Shown: positions 47,022-59,969, numbered from the stretch's first letter. The stretch is DNA of 64,000 bases from Thermothielavioides terrestris NRRL 8126 (GCF_000226115.1 NC_016457.1:4278001-4342000), one strand, 5' to 3'. Notes: generated from the sequence alone by a model not told the origin. A program made the numbers and translations.

Positions 47022-50000
47022 CTAGCCCCTGAGGAACAAGTCACCGGCGCCGTTACGCAACGACCTCGTCCGGTCGGGATGGTCGAGGCCGAGGCAGTCG
47101 TCAGAGTTCGCCGCCACGTCCCAAAGGATGTCATCTGACCCGAGCGTTAGCTCTCTGATTCCAGGCTGCGATGTGGTTGAAGAGAGGGAGGGAGAAGAAG
47201 AACTCGCTGCTCACCATCTGTCAAGTACTGCGGTCTTGAGAAGGATGCCCGGCGAACAACGGCAAACTTGATCTTCTCGAAGCTCTTGCCCTTGAGCCCC
47301 GTCCGCTTTTCCAGCCGTTTCTTGGTGTCCGCAAATCTTTCTCCTTCCTTGAGGAGGAACCTGAAGGGAATGCCGTGCGCCCTGCTAGGTTCGCCATGGA
47401 ACTGGAATACAGAGATGAATTGGTTCGGATCTTGAACCTCTGCGTCCTCGCTCGGTATCCGCTCGGCGATCACCGTCGTGTAGTCGTTTACGCTGATCAC
47501 CGGGTAGCTTCGATCCAGCTCCCGGAAGAACCTGTGGTTGCTGATCTCGTAGATGCGGATCCGCCCGGCCTCCTCCTCGCTGGGGATCTTCGCCTTCTTG
47601 ATCAAGCAGTTGATGAGGTCCTCTACCTGCCCGTTCTTGGGAACCAGAACGTCGAGTTGTTCCTGAAGAACACAAGTTAGCCCGTAGCTGCTAGCACCAC
47701 CAGCGTCACGTCATCACCGCCCCCCTGCTCCTCCCACCAGTTCGCGACACTGACCTCTTTCGTGATGCCCTCGCTCAGAAGCGTCAACCTGATGCTCTTC
47801 TTGGTGTCTAGTTCCGCTAGGCTCATGTCGAGCACCTCAAAGAACAAGGCGTCGTGCCGTTGGTTGACACTTAACTGACCGTACCCCGCCGGGACGAGAA
47901 TGTTGCCGAGCGTCTGGTTCTGGCTCCGCTTGACGGCCGTCCTCGGGTTGTTGGAGCTGGCATTCACCGTATAGAACCGAAGGTGTGTCGGCTCCACCCC
48001 CAGCTTCTCGCCAACCTTCTCCGAAAGCCTGTCATAGCTCATCCTGGCGTTCAGAACCATCTCGAAGTGCGGGTACGCCTTGGGGTCGCATTTTTGTGGG
48101 TGAGCAAGGAACATGACCGTCCGCTTATTGAGAAGGAAGTCGTAGTATTCGCGTGCATCCTCGGCGCGATCCAGCGATTTCGCTCTATAACCAGCGTCAG
48201 CGGCCTCGTCTGCCTGTTAGAAAAATCAGGAGCCTTGTGCAACTTACGCCTCCTCTGACGATTGCCTCTCATTCTTGTCGCCCAGGCCCAGCCTCGACTT
48301 GCGCTCGTGAAGCCGCTGGAAGCAGATGATGTCTCCGTCCTGGAGCTCCGCCGCCTTGAGTGATTGTTTCCCCTTCAGTGTTTCGATCATGTTCGGTTTG
48401 ATTTCCTGCGGAAGCGACCGATTAGCGATCAGGTGTTCGTCGATAATGGCCGAGGGCATTGGGAACCTTACCTCCCAAAGCTGGAGCTTCTCATCGCTTG
48501 CCAGTTTCTCCCAGCCCATCTTCTTCATGATGATGGGAATCAGCTCCTCAACCTTCTTTTCCTTGCTCATGTACAGGTGGCCGATCCCTCTCAGAGCTTG
48601 AGCCTCGGCATCGAACCACTTGAGGAAGAGCAGGATAAGGTCGTTCTTGACAACCACCCCGTTCGGCAGCCCCGAGTACGTCGGCCAGACAGCGTTGCCC
48701 TCGGCGTCAACTTCCTCGGTAGTTTCGACCCACACACGCAGCGCCTGCTCCCTGTGCGCTGCCGCCTTGTTGTACGTCTCCTCCACAGACGGACGCAGGT
48801 CCATCACGGGTTGATCCGGGCGGGTGGTCTTGTTTTGGCGGTTGACCATATTCCACAGGCGGACAAGTCTCGGGTCCTGCCCAAGATCGGCAGCAATCTT
48901 GTTCACCAAGTCTTGCATCGTCGCCGAACGGAGGACGCGATAGAACCTAGGCGCCGCCGGGTTCTGGTCTGGCGTCGCATCAAAGTCTGTCAGGTCAGTG
49001 CCGCCATGATGTCGGAACGTTTCTTCGGTGATGGCCTTCACTCCCAGATAGAGGTGCTGTTCCTCCCTCTCCTTGCGGCGGGCCTCCCTGGCGGCGTATT
49101 CCTCCTCGAATCGCCGTCCTGCAGAACCTGTTAGCAACCCGCCATATGCTCAATCAACAAACCAGAACGGGAAATAACTCACGGAGGTGCTCCGGCGTGT
49201 CGTCTGCTGTTACTGGACAGAGGATTTTGTCCAGTCTCGACTTGCGAATATATACCAGCATGTACGCGCTGTTCGGCCGCATCAGGGGCCCCTTCTTGTT
49301 GCCTAGGGGCCGAAGCTGGCCGTTGGGCAGCTTGATCGGACCGCCGAAGTTCTCTTCCAAAACTTCCCGTTTCGTGGCCTTGGTGACCTTGTCGTCGTCG
49401 TACTTGTACCACCAGCCCTCCTTGTTCGGCTTCAGAAAGGCGTAATAATGGCCCGCATTTTGGTCGCCGCTATGCACCAAGACGCCGTGCAGCTGGTAAT
49501 CCCAGGGTTCCGACCTGTCGGCCTCCTTGTCCAGGTAGGGAGAGGCGTCAAACTCCTCGGGGAACTCGTATCGATCGTTGATCTTCATCATGACGTCGCG
49601 CTGGATGTCGTACTCGAACCTCTTCAGCTGCAGATGCAAGACGTCAGGGAAGCTCATGAAGATGACGCCCTTGTTGGCGTCTTGCAGTTTGTACTGGTCG
49701 CCGGCAAAGTACTGGTTCTCGCCGTCGAGCTTCTCCACCTGGATGTAGTCCTGAAAACTATCCAGCAGATTCTCGTTCCCGCTGACGTTGAGCTGGACAT
49801 CCCAGAAATCCTCGACCCGGCTCGACTCGTATGGCACGTTGATGCAAGAGATGTACGTCTTGATCTTGCCACTGAACATCTGCGGGAGCACCTTCTCGAA
49901 CTCGGTGCCTTTCATCTTCTCCTCCATCCGCTCCATGAGCTTGCGCGAGAGCTCCTGCACGTCCTGCTGCTCGAAGATGTGGCGCGTCTCCCAGCCGAAC

Positions 50001-51161
50001 GACTTTGTCAGCTCGGAGGTGCCCACAGCCGTGTTGGAGGTTTGCAGTTGATAGAAGAGCCGCTGCAGCGTGTAAGCGCTGTTATTCATGCTTTCGTCTT
50101 GCTGCGTAGGGATTCGATAAATGGCCTATCAGATGTTAGCTGGCGGGGGTGCGCTGACGCGGTAGGTAGGAGGCGAAGCCGCTGGGATACAACCAACCTT
50201 CCGGAAGGCATTCGTGAAGTATAATGACTGCAGGAGCGAATTCAGATAGCACGTCGCGCCCTGGTTCTTGAGGCCGACGTAGCCCGTCTCCTTCTTTGAG
50301 TCGTAGTTGTTGAAGTTATGCCATAGGACGCCCGTTTCGTCCTCGACAACCCGCACGTATGCGCTGATGTTGATGCAGTCGTTATCAACAAGCGGTCGGT
50401 CGGCATTTTCCCAGACCGTGTTGAACATCTTCCGCGACTCCAGGAACCTAGTGAACCCCCAGTCGCTCTCCTCCTTTGTAAAGCGATGGTGGGCGGTCTG
50501 TTGGAAGAAGATGCTGGGGTGATTCTTGTTCCACAGCACAAGTGCGAATTGCACGCAGCAGCTCCAGTCATCGGGGATGTTGTTCGCCTCAAAGCCGTGT
50601 TCGAGGTAGATTGAGCAATGGTCGGGGACGTTGTTGCCGAACGGAAAGAGGAGGATCCGCCTGCGCCTGGTGTTAACGAAGCACGAGGCAACGCGCCCGT
50701 GTTGTAGCGTACCATGGATAGCCACCGGCGTGGAATATTGGGCCATGCTCCTTCTGTTTTAACGCCCTCCACCCTTCCACCGTCCACGTGTGTACCTGGT
50801 CGTCAAGAATCCGAGGCTCCTCTGCCAGGGGTTGGAGGACGTGCTCCTTCATGGCCTCGTCTGGCGCGAGTCAGCGCACGGGGGCCCGGTAGGAGAAGCA
50901 AGCGGGGCAACGGGCATGACGGGTCAACGTACAATCGCTCGCGAGAAGCGTGTCGACGTCCATGCTGTCGGGGTGGATGATGGCAACATCATCTGGCTCA
51001 GTGCCATTCGGTTCGACGACATGCTCCTCAGGAGCATCGACCATCATGGAGTTTGGCGAAGCGGCCTCGGGGGTCTGGTTGTCGTCCTGGAGGCTCAGAT
51101 TAGCGAGGGCGTGGAGTGGCCGGGCAGTGTCGCCCATGGTGTCCATGTCCACGCTGTCCAT
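47022..51161 (-). CDS. UBP15: Ubiquitin C-terminal hydrolase Ubp15 (USP7/HAUSP family)
   Basis: Eight exons: 51161-50933, 50860-50713, 50666-50198, 50125-49183, 49118-48248, 48184-47755, 47662-47215, 47134-47022; 1216 residues. It is a cysteine protease that removes ubiquitin from substrates in cytosol and nucleus. The order is a short acidic N-terminus, a MATH domain (about 80-220: [31 protein letters not shown]), the catalytic core with [19 protein letters not shown] (Cys near 260), [17 protein letters not shown], and the His box [11 protein letters not shown] near 503, then C-terminal ubiquitin-like USP7 domains ending [18 protein letters not shown]. The third exon follows a 46 bp intron, the shortest here. 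A GTGAGT right after an ATG at about 51,330 may mark a 5' UTR intron. All phases agree. Confidence 0.93.
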
Positions 51162-52847
51162 GTTGCGAGGGCGGGTTTTGGCAGGACCAGCGAGGGACGG
51201 TCCGTACGGAACTTGGCTGAAGCGGGCGGGGATGGTGAAAGTCCGCAGATAACTAAATGCGAGGGAGAGGGAAAAGACAAAATCGAGCCATGAAGGAAGC
51301 GGCGGGTCGGATTGGTTCCAGAAGGGAACTCACCATCCTGGAGTAGCCGAGTTGTCAGGAAGGCACCAGCCAGCGAGGGGCGCGGGGCGGTTTTAAAGGT
51401 GGCTCCACTCGTGTTAGTGACCGGACCGTCTGCACACGCAGCAACTGCAACTTGGAACTGACACCGCAATGGGGAGAGACAGAGTCGGCTGTCGGGCAAT
51501 CCGGCGCAAGGCACTTTCGGCACAGGCAAAAACGTGAGCGTGGAGGCCAAGGGAGGCCGGACGAGACAGGATCAGGACAGAAGCGAGCCGGTGCTGGTGA
51601 CGGCAGCAAGTTGCAAGTAAGGTATCAAGCAGCAACGCACGCAAGCAGCAAACCGGGGGGACGGTGTCAGTGTGACAAGCGTCAAAGAGACCGAGACTAC
51701 CTGGTAGGTCTGCTTGGTTGCAAGAAGGCGCAGCACGGCTTCCGGCTTTTCGGCGGCAGACATTTCAAGGCCGGTACCCGGCCTCTTGGACACATCAGTG
51801 AATACAAAAGCGTTCCCGCACATCGCGACATAAAAACGCAGAGCTGCAGCCACTCAGAAGGTATCTCTTTACCATGAGACTTTGGCAGTGACATATACCC
51901 CAACTCGAACCCCTCCAATGACGTGGGGCACCGAAGGAAGACAGCAGGCCGATCCTCCCGCCCTGGTTTACTCTGTACAGTACAGTACACAGTACGCAGC
52001 AGCTCACTCGTAACCGCTGCTTCGTTCGACAGAGGTTGCGACGCACAGGGAAATTGGTGCTGGTGATGTTGGCGGTTTGGTTCACTCTCTTGAACTCCAG
52101 CTTTGCGTTATTGCTCCAGCTTTGCATTATTGTTGAAAGTCCAAACAGCCGACCCCATGCGTTGACAGGTTGATTGTGTGTTAGGTACGGCCTGGCAGAC
52201 GTCCGACTCCAAGGGCTCAGTAGGCTGTGTCTGCTGAAGACGCTGGCATCAGATGTGGACTGTAGCCCTGGTGGGAGGTTTTACCAAGCAAGTAATCCGT
52301 AATTTGAGTAAATAGCAGTGGCAAAGAGCAGCCCAGTGGACTCGAGTGCCGAGGGACATTTCTCACGCCACTCATCAATGAAACAGCCCAAGCGACAAAG
52401 CACAGTGTAAAGCACGGCAGCGAGACGGGCTTACACCGTGCTGCCCATCCCCGCGCCACTCACATGTAAGCAGCCAAAACCCAAGCTACCTAGGTACCTA
52501 GGTACAGATCGGTGTGGGGTATGAATCATTCAAGCTCCATCCACCACTGGATGCAATATACCAGAGTAGGTAGTGTACCAGTCATCCAACTTCACCATGG
52601 CGCAGGCGATGACTAGAATACGCCTAACATAGCTATATCCCTCCCGTCACAGAGCCACGCTGCAGCTGCCGCACTCACTGTCGTTGACTACTATTCAATT
52701 GCCATCGCTCTCCCCGATGTGAAGTTAACTGTCGTTCGCGGGCGTTGTTTGAGCTTCAAAGCTGGTCGAATCTCGAGTACCCAGCCCCTACCCGCGCTTC
52801 GACTGCCAAGCAAACGCAGCTTTTGTTTTTCGTATGGCAAGGACGGC
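51162..52847. other. Intergenic, divergent promoters of UBP15 and the PDK-type kinase
   Basis: 1.7 kb, the longest unmutated gap. It holds ACAGTAC repeats (51,972-51,995) and the palindromic ACCTAGGTACCTAGGTAC at 52,488-52,505. No gene or RNA could be supported. Confidence 0.45.
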
Positions 52848-54532
52848 ATGCCGCGCTCCTTACTGCATCATGCCACGGCGCCCGGCCGGCTGACGGGCAG
52901 GGCCGGGACGCCGGGCATGGCGGCAGCACGTGTGCAGTTGCCGGATCGGCCTCTGGTGCGGCTCTCGCACACCTCTCACAGCCCGAAATGGCGCCCGGTC
53001 TCTGTCTTGGACGAGTACGAGCTTCTACCTCTCCCTCTGCCGTTACTCCCAACCATGCGTGCTCAAGCTCACTGCTGTGTTGTGCCATAGATGGGTCGCG
53101 AAAGAAGCCCGGCCCATAAGCTTGCGCCAGCTCATGGTGTTTGGCCGCTCCTTGACCGAATCGAGGCTGATCAGCTCGGCTAACTACGTCCGAACTGAGC
53201 TGCCCACGAGGCAAGTTTTTGCCCTTCCTGGTCTCGGTCAAGAGCTGTACTGACGCCACGGAGCGCTTAGAATTGCCCACCGCATCCGCGACATGCAGCA
53301 GCTGCCCTACGTTGTTGTCACGAACCCCCATCTCAACGAGGTCTATGACTTGTACTACACTGCCTTCGACACGTTCCGCAAGGTGAAGGACATCAAGACG
53401 CTGGAGGACAATGACCGCTTCTGCAAGACCATACGCGCCATGCTTAAAGCCCACCTAACGGTCATTCCCAAGCTAGCCAGGGGCATCCTCGAATGCAATG
53501 GTCTCATGGACGCGGCTGAGCTCGACAAGTTTATGAACACCATCCTCCGATCGGTTCGTGACCCTTTGCTAGCTCTGCGGTTCGCTCCCGGCTGACACCC
53601 CGAGCTCTCAGCGTATCTCTCGACGTGTCATCGCAGAGCAGCACCTCGCTCTCACCGACACGTTCCACGCGCCGTGGTTCTCGCCCGGCGCCAAGCTCTC
53701 CGAGTCCGAATTCATAGGCAACGTCTTCCTCAAATGCGTCGCCAAGGACGTCGTCTCGCGCTGCGGCAGAACCGTCCGCGAGATTCTCCGGCGCGCCTAC
53801 GGGCCCGACGTCGCGCTCCCCGAGATCCGCATCGACGGCCACCTCGACGCCAACTTCCCCTACATCCTCAGCCACCTCGAGTACATCATCGGCGAGCTTC
53901 TGCGCAACTCGGTGCAGGCCGTCGCCGAGAGACACCAGCGGCGCAAGGACAGGGCGACCAACCCGGACGAGCCCCCGCCGCCGATCGAGGTAACCATCTG
54001 CGAGAGCCAGCAGCACGTCATCATCCGCATATCCGACCGGGGAGGCGGCATCCCCCGCGAGGTCTTGCCCTACCTGTGGTCCTTCAGCAAGGGCCCCGCC
54101 AGCGACACGATCTTGGCGAACCTGGGCAAGGTGCCCAAGATGGCGGCCACGATGCAGGAGCTGCAGGTAGAAGGAGGCCACGAGCACGCAGACGCACATG
54201 CAAACCCAGACACACACGCGCACGCGCACGGTCACGGCCACAGCCACGGCGGCCGCGCCGCTTCCGCCGCCAATCCCGCCGCGGGGAGCCCGGGCGGCGG
54301 AGAAGAGCCAGGCAGGGAGGTCAGCAGCTCGCTGGGGTCGCTGTCTAGCCGGCCGCCCAACCTGCGGCTGGGCATGGGCCTGCCGCTGAGCAGGGTGTAC
54401 GCCGAGTACTGGGCCGGCAGCCTGGCGCTGCACAGCCTGGAGGGGTACGGCGTCGACGCGTTCCTGCAGATCTCCAAGCTCGGCAACAAGAACGAGCAGC
54501 TCACGACGCGGGCGAGCATGGATGCGGTGTGA
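52848..54532 (+). CDS. Mitochondrial protein kinase, PDK/BCKDK family
   Basis: Exons 52848-53014, 53091-53210, 53271-53553 and 53612-54532 give 496 residues. These GHKL-fold kinases phosphorylate and switch off pyruvate (or branched-chain ketoacid) dehydrogenase in the mitochondrial matrix. An Arg-rich presequence is followed by SVLDEWVAKEARPISLRQL, SANYVRTELPTRIAHRIRDMQ and the four-helix N domain. The ATP site shows ELLRNSVQA (N box, near 285), SDRGGGI (near 331) and GMGLPLSR (near 444). Intron 2 has a GC donor (GAG|GCAAGT..CTTAG). A His-rich insert (nine His in about 24 residues, near 379-405) lies in the ATP-lid region. Whether the target is PDH or BCKDH cannot be told from sequence. Confidence 0.9.
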
Positions 54533-55253
54533 GGGAGGCAGGCACGAGCCCGCTTGTCGGCCGGAGCCCGGCTTGCCGGAGCGTACACCCAAGCCCAAGC
54601 CCCAGCCCCGGCATCCGTGCCGAGCCGGGTAGGTAGCTATTGCACAGATGAGTTGTTAGATACCTTAGTTACTCAGTTAGGAAAGAGTTAAATCCAACAT
54701 CGCGAAACTTGGCAGAAGGAGAGCTTGACAGAGACGACCTTGCTCATTAACTTGGTATCATGAAAGGGGCGGCTAAATTACATCAATCCTAGGGTTAACT
54801 AAAGAAAAACGATTGGTGCTCTGGCAAGGACTTGCCGAGAAAAGGAACGAGTCTGGAGACAACAATTCCTCGATAGCAAGACGCAAAGTCCCTGTTCATG
54901 CGCACCTCTTTTCCCCTGTCTGCTAATCAACTAACCGGTAGGGGGGGAATAGAAGTAGGAGTAGTATTTAGAAACGGGCGATAACAAAGCAGGAAAAAGG
55001 CAAAAAATAAACAACTGCGGGCACACTGTTGTCAACCGACTGCTCGCTTGCCAAAACCATGTCCATGTACGGCGCATCCCGGGGGGAACACCTATGCTCC
55101 CGAAGCAGCCTAAGGCTCGGTTGCAGCAGAAAAAGAGCAGGGCTGACAAGTCTAGTGGAGAGTGGCGCGATCCCTGAGCGAGCCGGCGCCAAACGATGTG
55201 TACCTCGAGCAGGGGCCAGACGAGCCGGGGCGGTCCCTCGAAACGACGAACCC
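54533..55253. other. Intergenic between convergent kinase and septin genes
   Basis: 721 bp of 3' flanks. Nothing else seen. Confidence 0.5.
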
Positions 55254-56619
55254 CTAGCGGCGTCCGTGGCTGCGCACGGCACTGCCCTGCAGCTGCTCGA
55301 GCTCGGCCTCGAGCTGCTTGATCTGGGCATGGGTCTGCTCGAGATCCTTGTTGAGGCGGTCGCGCTCGGCGATGAGCTTCTGCTCCCATTGGCGGAAGCG
55401 CTGCTCCTCGATCTTGACCTGCTCGGTGAAGCGCTTGCGCAGCGCCTCCTCCTCCTCCTTGAACTTGGGGTTGTCGAGCTTGCGCGGGCGCGCCTCGCCG
55501 AACTTGCGCGTCTCCATCTGCTGCGCGCGGTAGGCCTCGTAGTGCAGCTCCTCGGTCGTGTGGATCAGGTCCAGCATGTGCGTGCGGATCAGGATCGACC
55601 GCAGCTTCTTGAAGTCGCAATGGTCCTCGTTCTCCACTTCGGCCACGCCCCACGAGTACTGGCGGCCCTTCACGATGCGCCCGTCGTTCGTCTTGACGTC
55701 CTTCTCAGAGCCAATGACGGCGAAAGGCATGGCAGCCATCAGGCTGCGCGCGTGCTGGGCGGCCGCCTCGTCGTCCTCCTCGACCGGCGGCTGGTAGATC
55801 TTGATGTTCTGGGCCTCGATGACGGCGCGGATCTGAGAGCGATATGTCAGTATACGCGACGGAACGGCCAGGGCTTCGTTCGAGGCCTATGAATGGTTGC
55901 GGGCGTCTTCTCACCCTCTGCTTGAACTTGGCTAGATCGGAGGGGCTGAGCGTGTCAGCCTTGGCGATGACTGGGATGAGGTTCACGCGCGAGCACAGCC
56001 GCTTCATGACCTCGATGTCGAGAGGCTTGAGGGTGTGGCCGGTCGGGCGGATGAAATACAGGCAGGCGTGCACACGGAGATCGATCTTGTCCTGGCGGCG
56101 CGGTTGCTGCTCCTGGAGCATGTAAGACTCGTGCTGGTCGTCGAGGAACTCGATAATGGGCATCCACGAGTCGCGGTTGTTGACGTAGTCGCCGAAGCCC
56201 GGCGTGTCAATAACAGTCAGGCGAACTAGGCACAGTTAGCGCCGTTGTTCGCTTAGCTTGACAGTATATACGCGTCATTAATGCGTACCCTTGAAGAACT
56301 TCTCCTCCAGTTCGGCCTTGGTGATCTCGATCTCGACCGTCTTGTCGATTTGCTTTTGGTGGCGGCGCTTGTGGTCGGCGTAGTTCTTGATGGTGGTGGA
56401 GAAGAGCGTGTTGATGAAGGTCGTCTTGCCCAGGCCAGACTCGCCAGCGACCTGGGACAAGGTCAGGAAAGGAGCGGCTACGCACTAAGAGGGGAGAGAA
56501 GCAGAAAGTCTGACCATGATCGTGAACGCGGCACCCCTCTTAGCAACGATCTTGTGCCGCTGGTTGGGCAGATTGGCAATGCCAATCGGCGACGCACTCT
56601 CGGTGGTGATCGGAGCCAT
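55254..56619 (-). CDS. CDC12: Septin of the Cdc12/AspC group
   Basis: Exons 56619-56515, 56451-56289, 56225-55915 and 55832-55254 give 385 residues. Septins are GTPases that form hetero-oligomeric filaments at septa, branch sites and hyphal tips. The start IGIANLPNQRHKIV is typical of Cdc12. The P-loop GESGLGKTTF lies near residue 38, the switch DTPGFGD near 95 and AKAD near 176. The septin unique element follows (SWGVAEVENEDHCDFKKLR), then a C-terminal coiled coil (about 300-375, Lys/Glu/Gln-rich), as Cdc12 has. Three introns of 63, 63 and 82 bp keep phase. It is divergent from PWP2, with about 450 bp between starts. Confidence 0.92.
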
Positions 56620-57065
56620 CTCGAGCTAATATTTGATCGAAAGGAGGTACAATGAATGGGGGTATCAAAAGGCGTGCTGCAACGGCGGCAGCTAGGTCAA
56701 TTGGGAGGGAATGTCGCGGGTGTGCAGGGTGTGCAGAACGGCGGTGGACCAGGAGTGCTGGAGGTGCGAGATGGAGATGAGCCCGTTGCGGATATACGCA
56801 AAGGGGAACCCCCGGTAAACTGAGGAGCAGGGTTTACCTGCATGCCAAGCTCCCAGATTTGCTTAGTGTAATCCGCACATACGAGCTTTGCTCACAGTAT
56901 CGTAATGCCGGAGAAATTCAGTGTCTCCACTAAAAAGTTCAGGTCCGCCAATTTTTGGCGGCGAGGGCTGGCGACATCCGATTCTGGCAATTGGAGAGCG
57001 TGCGTCGCTGCAGGTTGACTGGCAAGGTTCTCAACTCGGCACTGGGAGATGGACCAGAGGTGACC
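56620..57065. other. Shared promoter region of septin and PWP2
   Basis: 446 bp between divergent starts. No gene, RNA or repeat seen. Confidence 0.5.
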
Positions 57066-59832
57066 ATGAAGACGGATTTCAAGTTCTCCAATCTGCTGGG
57101 AACAGTCTACTGCCAGGGCAATCTGCTGTTCAGCCCTGACGGGACGCACCTTTATTCGCCCGTCGGCAACCGAGTCACCGTCTTCAACCTCGTCGAGTAT
57201 GCATGATATCAATCTTGATCTCGGAGTAGCGCTTCTAAAAGCCGCGAGCTAACATGACGCCAGAAACAAATCTTACACCCTCCCCTTCGCCCACCGGAAG
57301 AACATCGCGCGCATCGGCCTGACCCCGCAGGGCAACCTCCTCCTCTCGATCGACGAAGATGGCCAGGCCGTGCTGACCCACGTCCCGCGCCGCGTCGTGC
57401 TCTACCACTTTTCCTTCAAGTCGCGGGTGACGGCCCTGTCCTTCTCGCCCTCCGGACGCCATTTCGCGGTTGGGCTGGGCAGGAAGATCGAGGTCTGGCA
57501 CGTTCCGTCGACCCCGGACTCCAACGCCGAGGGCGACCTCGAATTTGCGCCCTTCGTGCGCCACCACGCACACACGCAGCACTTTGACGATGTCCGGCAT
57601 ATCGAGTGGTCGAGCGACTCGAGGTTCTTCCTCAGCGCGTCGAAGGACCTCACCGCGAGGATATGGAGCTTGAATGAGGAGGAGGGTTTCACGCCCACAG
57701 TCCTGTCAGGTCATAGGCAGGGCGTAGTGGGCGCGTGGTTCTCCAAGGACCAAGAAACAATATATACCGTCAGCAAGGATGGCGCCGTGTTCGACTGGCA
57801 GTACACCACGAAGCCGGGCCAGGGTGAGGACGAGATGGTAGACGAGTCGGATATGCAGTGGCGGATCGTCAACCGACACTACTTCATGCAGAACGCGGCA
57901 ACCCTCCGATGCGCCGCCTTCCACGCCGACTCGAACCTGCTTGTCGCCGGATTTTCAAACGGCCTCTTTGGACTATACGAGATGCCCGATTTTAACATGA
58001 TCCACACGCTCAGCATCTCGCAGAACGAGATCGATTTCGTGACGATCAACAAGAGCGGGGAGTGGCTGGCTTTCGGCGCGTCCAAGTTGGGCCAGCTCCT
58101 CGTGTGGGAGTGGCAGTCCGAGTCGTACATCTTGAAGCAGCAGGGGCATTTCGACTCGATGAACGCACTGGTCTATTCGCCCGATGGTCAGCGCATTGTC
58201 ACCACGGCAGACGACGGCAAGGTCAAGGTCTGGGACATCGAGTCGGGCTTCTGCATAGTAACGTTTACAGAGCACACGAGCGGCGTGACGGCCTGCGAGT
58301 TTGCGAAGAAGGGCAACGTGCTCTTCACCGCGAGTCTGGACGGGTCCGTCAGAGCATGGGATCTGATCCGGTACAGGAACTTCAGGACCTTCACCGCTCC
58401 CGAGAGGCTGTCCTTCTCGTGCATGGCGGTCGATCCCAGCGGCGAGGTTGTCGCTGCGGGCTCCGTCGATTCCTTCGACATCCACATCTGGTCCGTCCAG
58501 ACCGGCCAGCTGCTCGACCGATTGTCCGGCCACGAAGGACCCGTGTCGTCTCTTGCCTTCGCCCCGAACGGCGGCCTGCTCGTCAGCGGCAGTTGGGACA
58601 GGACGGCGAGGATATGGTCCATTTTCAGCAGGACGCAGACCAGCGAGCCGCTGCAGCTGCAGTCGGACGTCTTGGACATTGCGTTCAGGCCCGACTCGCT
58701 CCAAATCGCCATCTCCACGCTGGACGGGCAGCTGTCGTTCTGGTCCGTCTCGGAGGCCCAGCAGATCTCCGGCGTCGACGGACGTCGTGATGTCTCTGGA
58801 GGCCGCAGGATCACGGACCGCAGGACGGCCGCAAACGTGGCGGGGACCAAGAGCTTCAACACCATCCGCTACAGCATGGATGGGTCTTGTCTGCTGGCCG
58901 GCGGGAACAGCAAGTACATCTGCCTGTACTCCGTCACCACCATGGTGCTGCTCAAGAAGTTCACCGTGAGCGTCAACCTGTCGCTGTCGGGCACCCAAGA
59001 GTTCCTGAACAGCAAGCTCCTCACCGAGGCGGGGCCCGCCGGGCTGCTTGACGAGCAAGGCGAGGCCTCGGACTTCGAAGACCGGATCGACAGGTCCCTG
59101 CCCGGCTCCAAACGCGGCGACCCGTCGGCGAGGAGGAAGATGCCGGAAGTGAGAGTAACCGGGGTGGCGTTCTCGCCGAGCGGCTCGTCCTTCTGCGCGG
59201 CGTCCACGGAAGGCCTGTTGATCTATAGCCTCGACAGCACAGTCCAGTTCGACCCGTTCGACCTGAACATGGAGATCACGCCCGCGTCGACGCTCGCCGT
59301 GCTCCAGCAGGAGAAGGACTACCTCAAGGCTCTCGTCATGGCCTTCCGCCTGAACGAGGCCGGCCTCATCCAGCGCGTGTTCCAGGCCGTCCCCTACCCG
59401 GACATCGGCCTGGTTGTGGAGCACTTCCCGACCGTGTACGTGGCGCGGCTGCTGCGGTACGTGGCCGCGCAGACGGAGCAGTCGCCGCACGTCGAGTTCT
59501 GTCTGCTCTGGATCAAGGCCCTGGTGGACAAGCACGGCGCGTGGCTGACGGCCAACCGGGGCAAGGTGGATGTGGAGCTGCGGGTTGTAGCACGCGCGAT
59601 TGCTAAGATGAGGGACGAGATCCGGCGACTTGCGGATGAGAACGCGTACATGGTGGATTACCTGCTCGGCCAGGCCAACAGCGCGGCGGACGGGCCGAGA
59701 AGTTTGGAGACGGACGGCGCGGAGGAGCTTGGGTTAAAAGCTCTGCCGTCGTCGAAGAAGGAGGTAACGATACACGACATCATGGCTGAAGACGCTGCGG
59801 AGAGCGAGGAGGAATGGATCGGGCTAGAATAG
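57066..59832 (+). CDS. PWP2: Periodic tryptophan protein 2 (UTP1), SSU processome WD40 protein
   Basis: Exons 57066-57196 and 57264-59832 give 899 residues. Pwp2 is a scaffold of the UTP-B complex in the nucleolar small-subunit processome, needed for 18S rRNA maturation. It starts MKTDFKFSNLLGTVY, a conserved beginning, followed by two WD40 propellers over about residues 1-640 (repeats such as DDVRHIEWSSDSRFFLSAS and GPVSSLAFAPNGGLLVSGSWD). The Utp12-type helical domain follows at about 690-800 (LKALVMAFRLNEAGLIQRV, VARLLRYVA, CLLWIKALVDKHG), and the end is acidic. The intron joins VE to NKSYTLPF. The gene is convergent with the questin-oxidase-like gene, with only 137 bp between stops, so transcripts may overlap. 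Confidence 0.94.
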
Positions 59833-59969
59833 GTAGGCATAAAAAGGAAGGCGTTAGGAATAACAACTACAGGACTGCTACACAAGCTATCGTTTGCTAT
59901 CATCCACAGTGCAGTTCGGACGGACTCTCTGCCAGATATGTTCACGCATTCTGCTCGACTCGTCCCATT

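Noticed and set aside
57973..59535. 520-residue open frame opposite PWP2
   Set aside because: An antisense shadow caused by codon bias; no conserved domain, while the plus strand encodes clear WD40 repeats.
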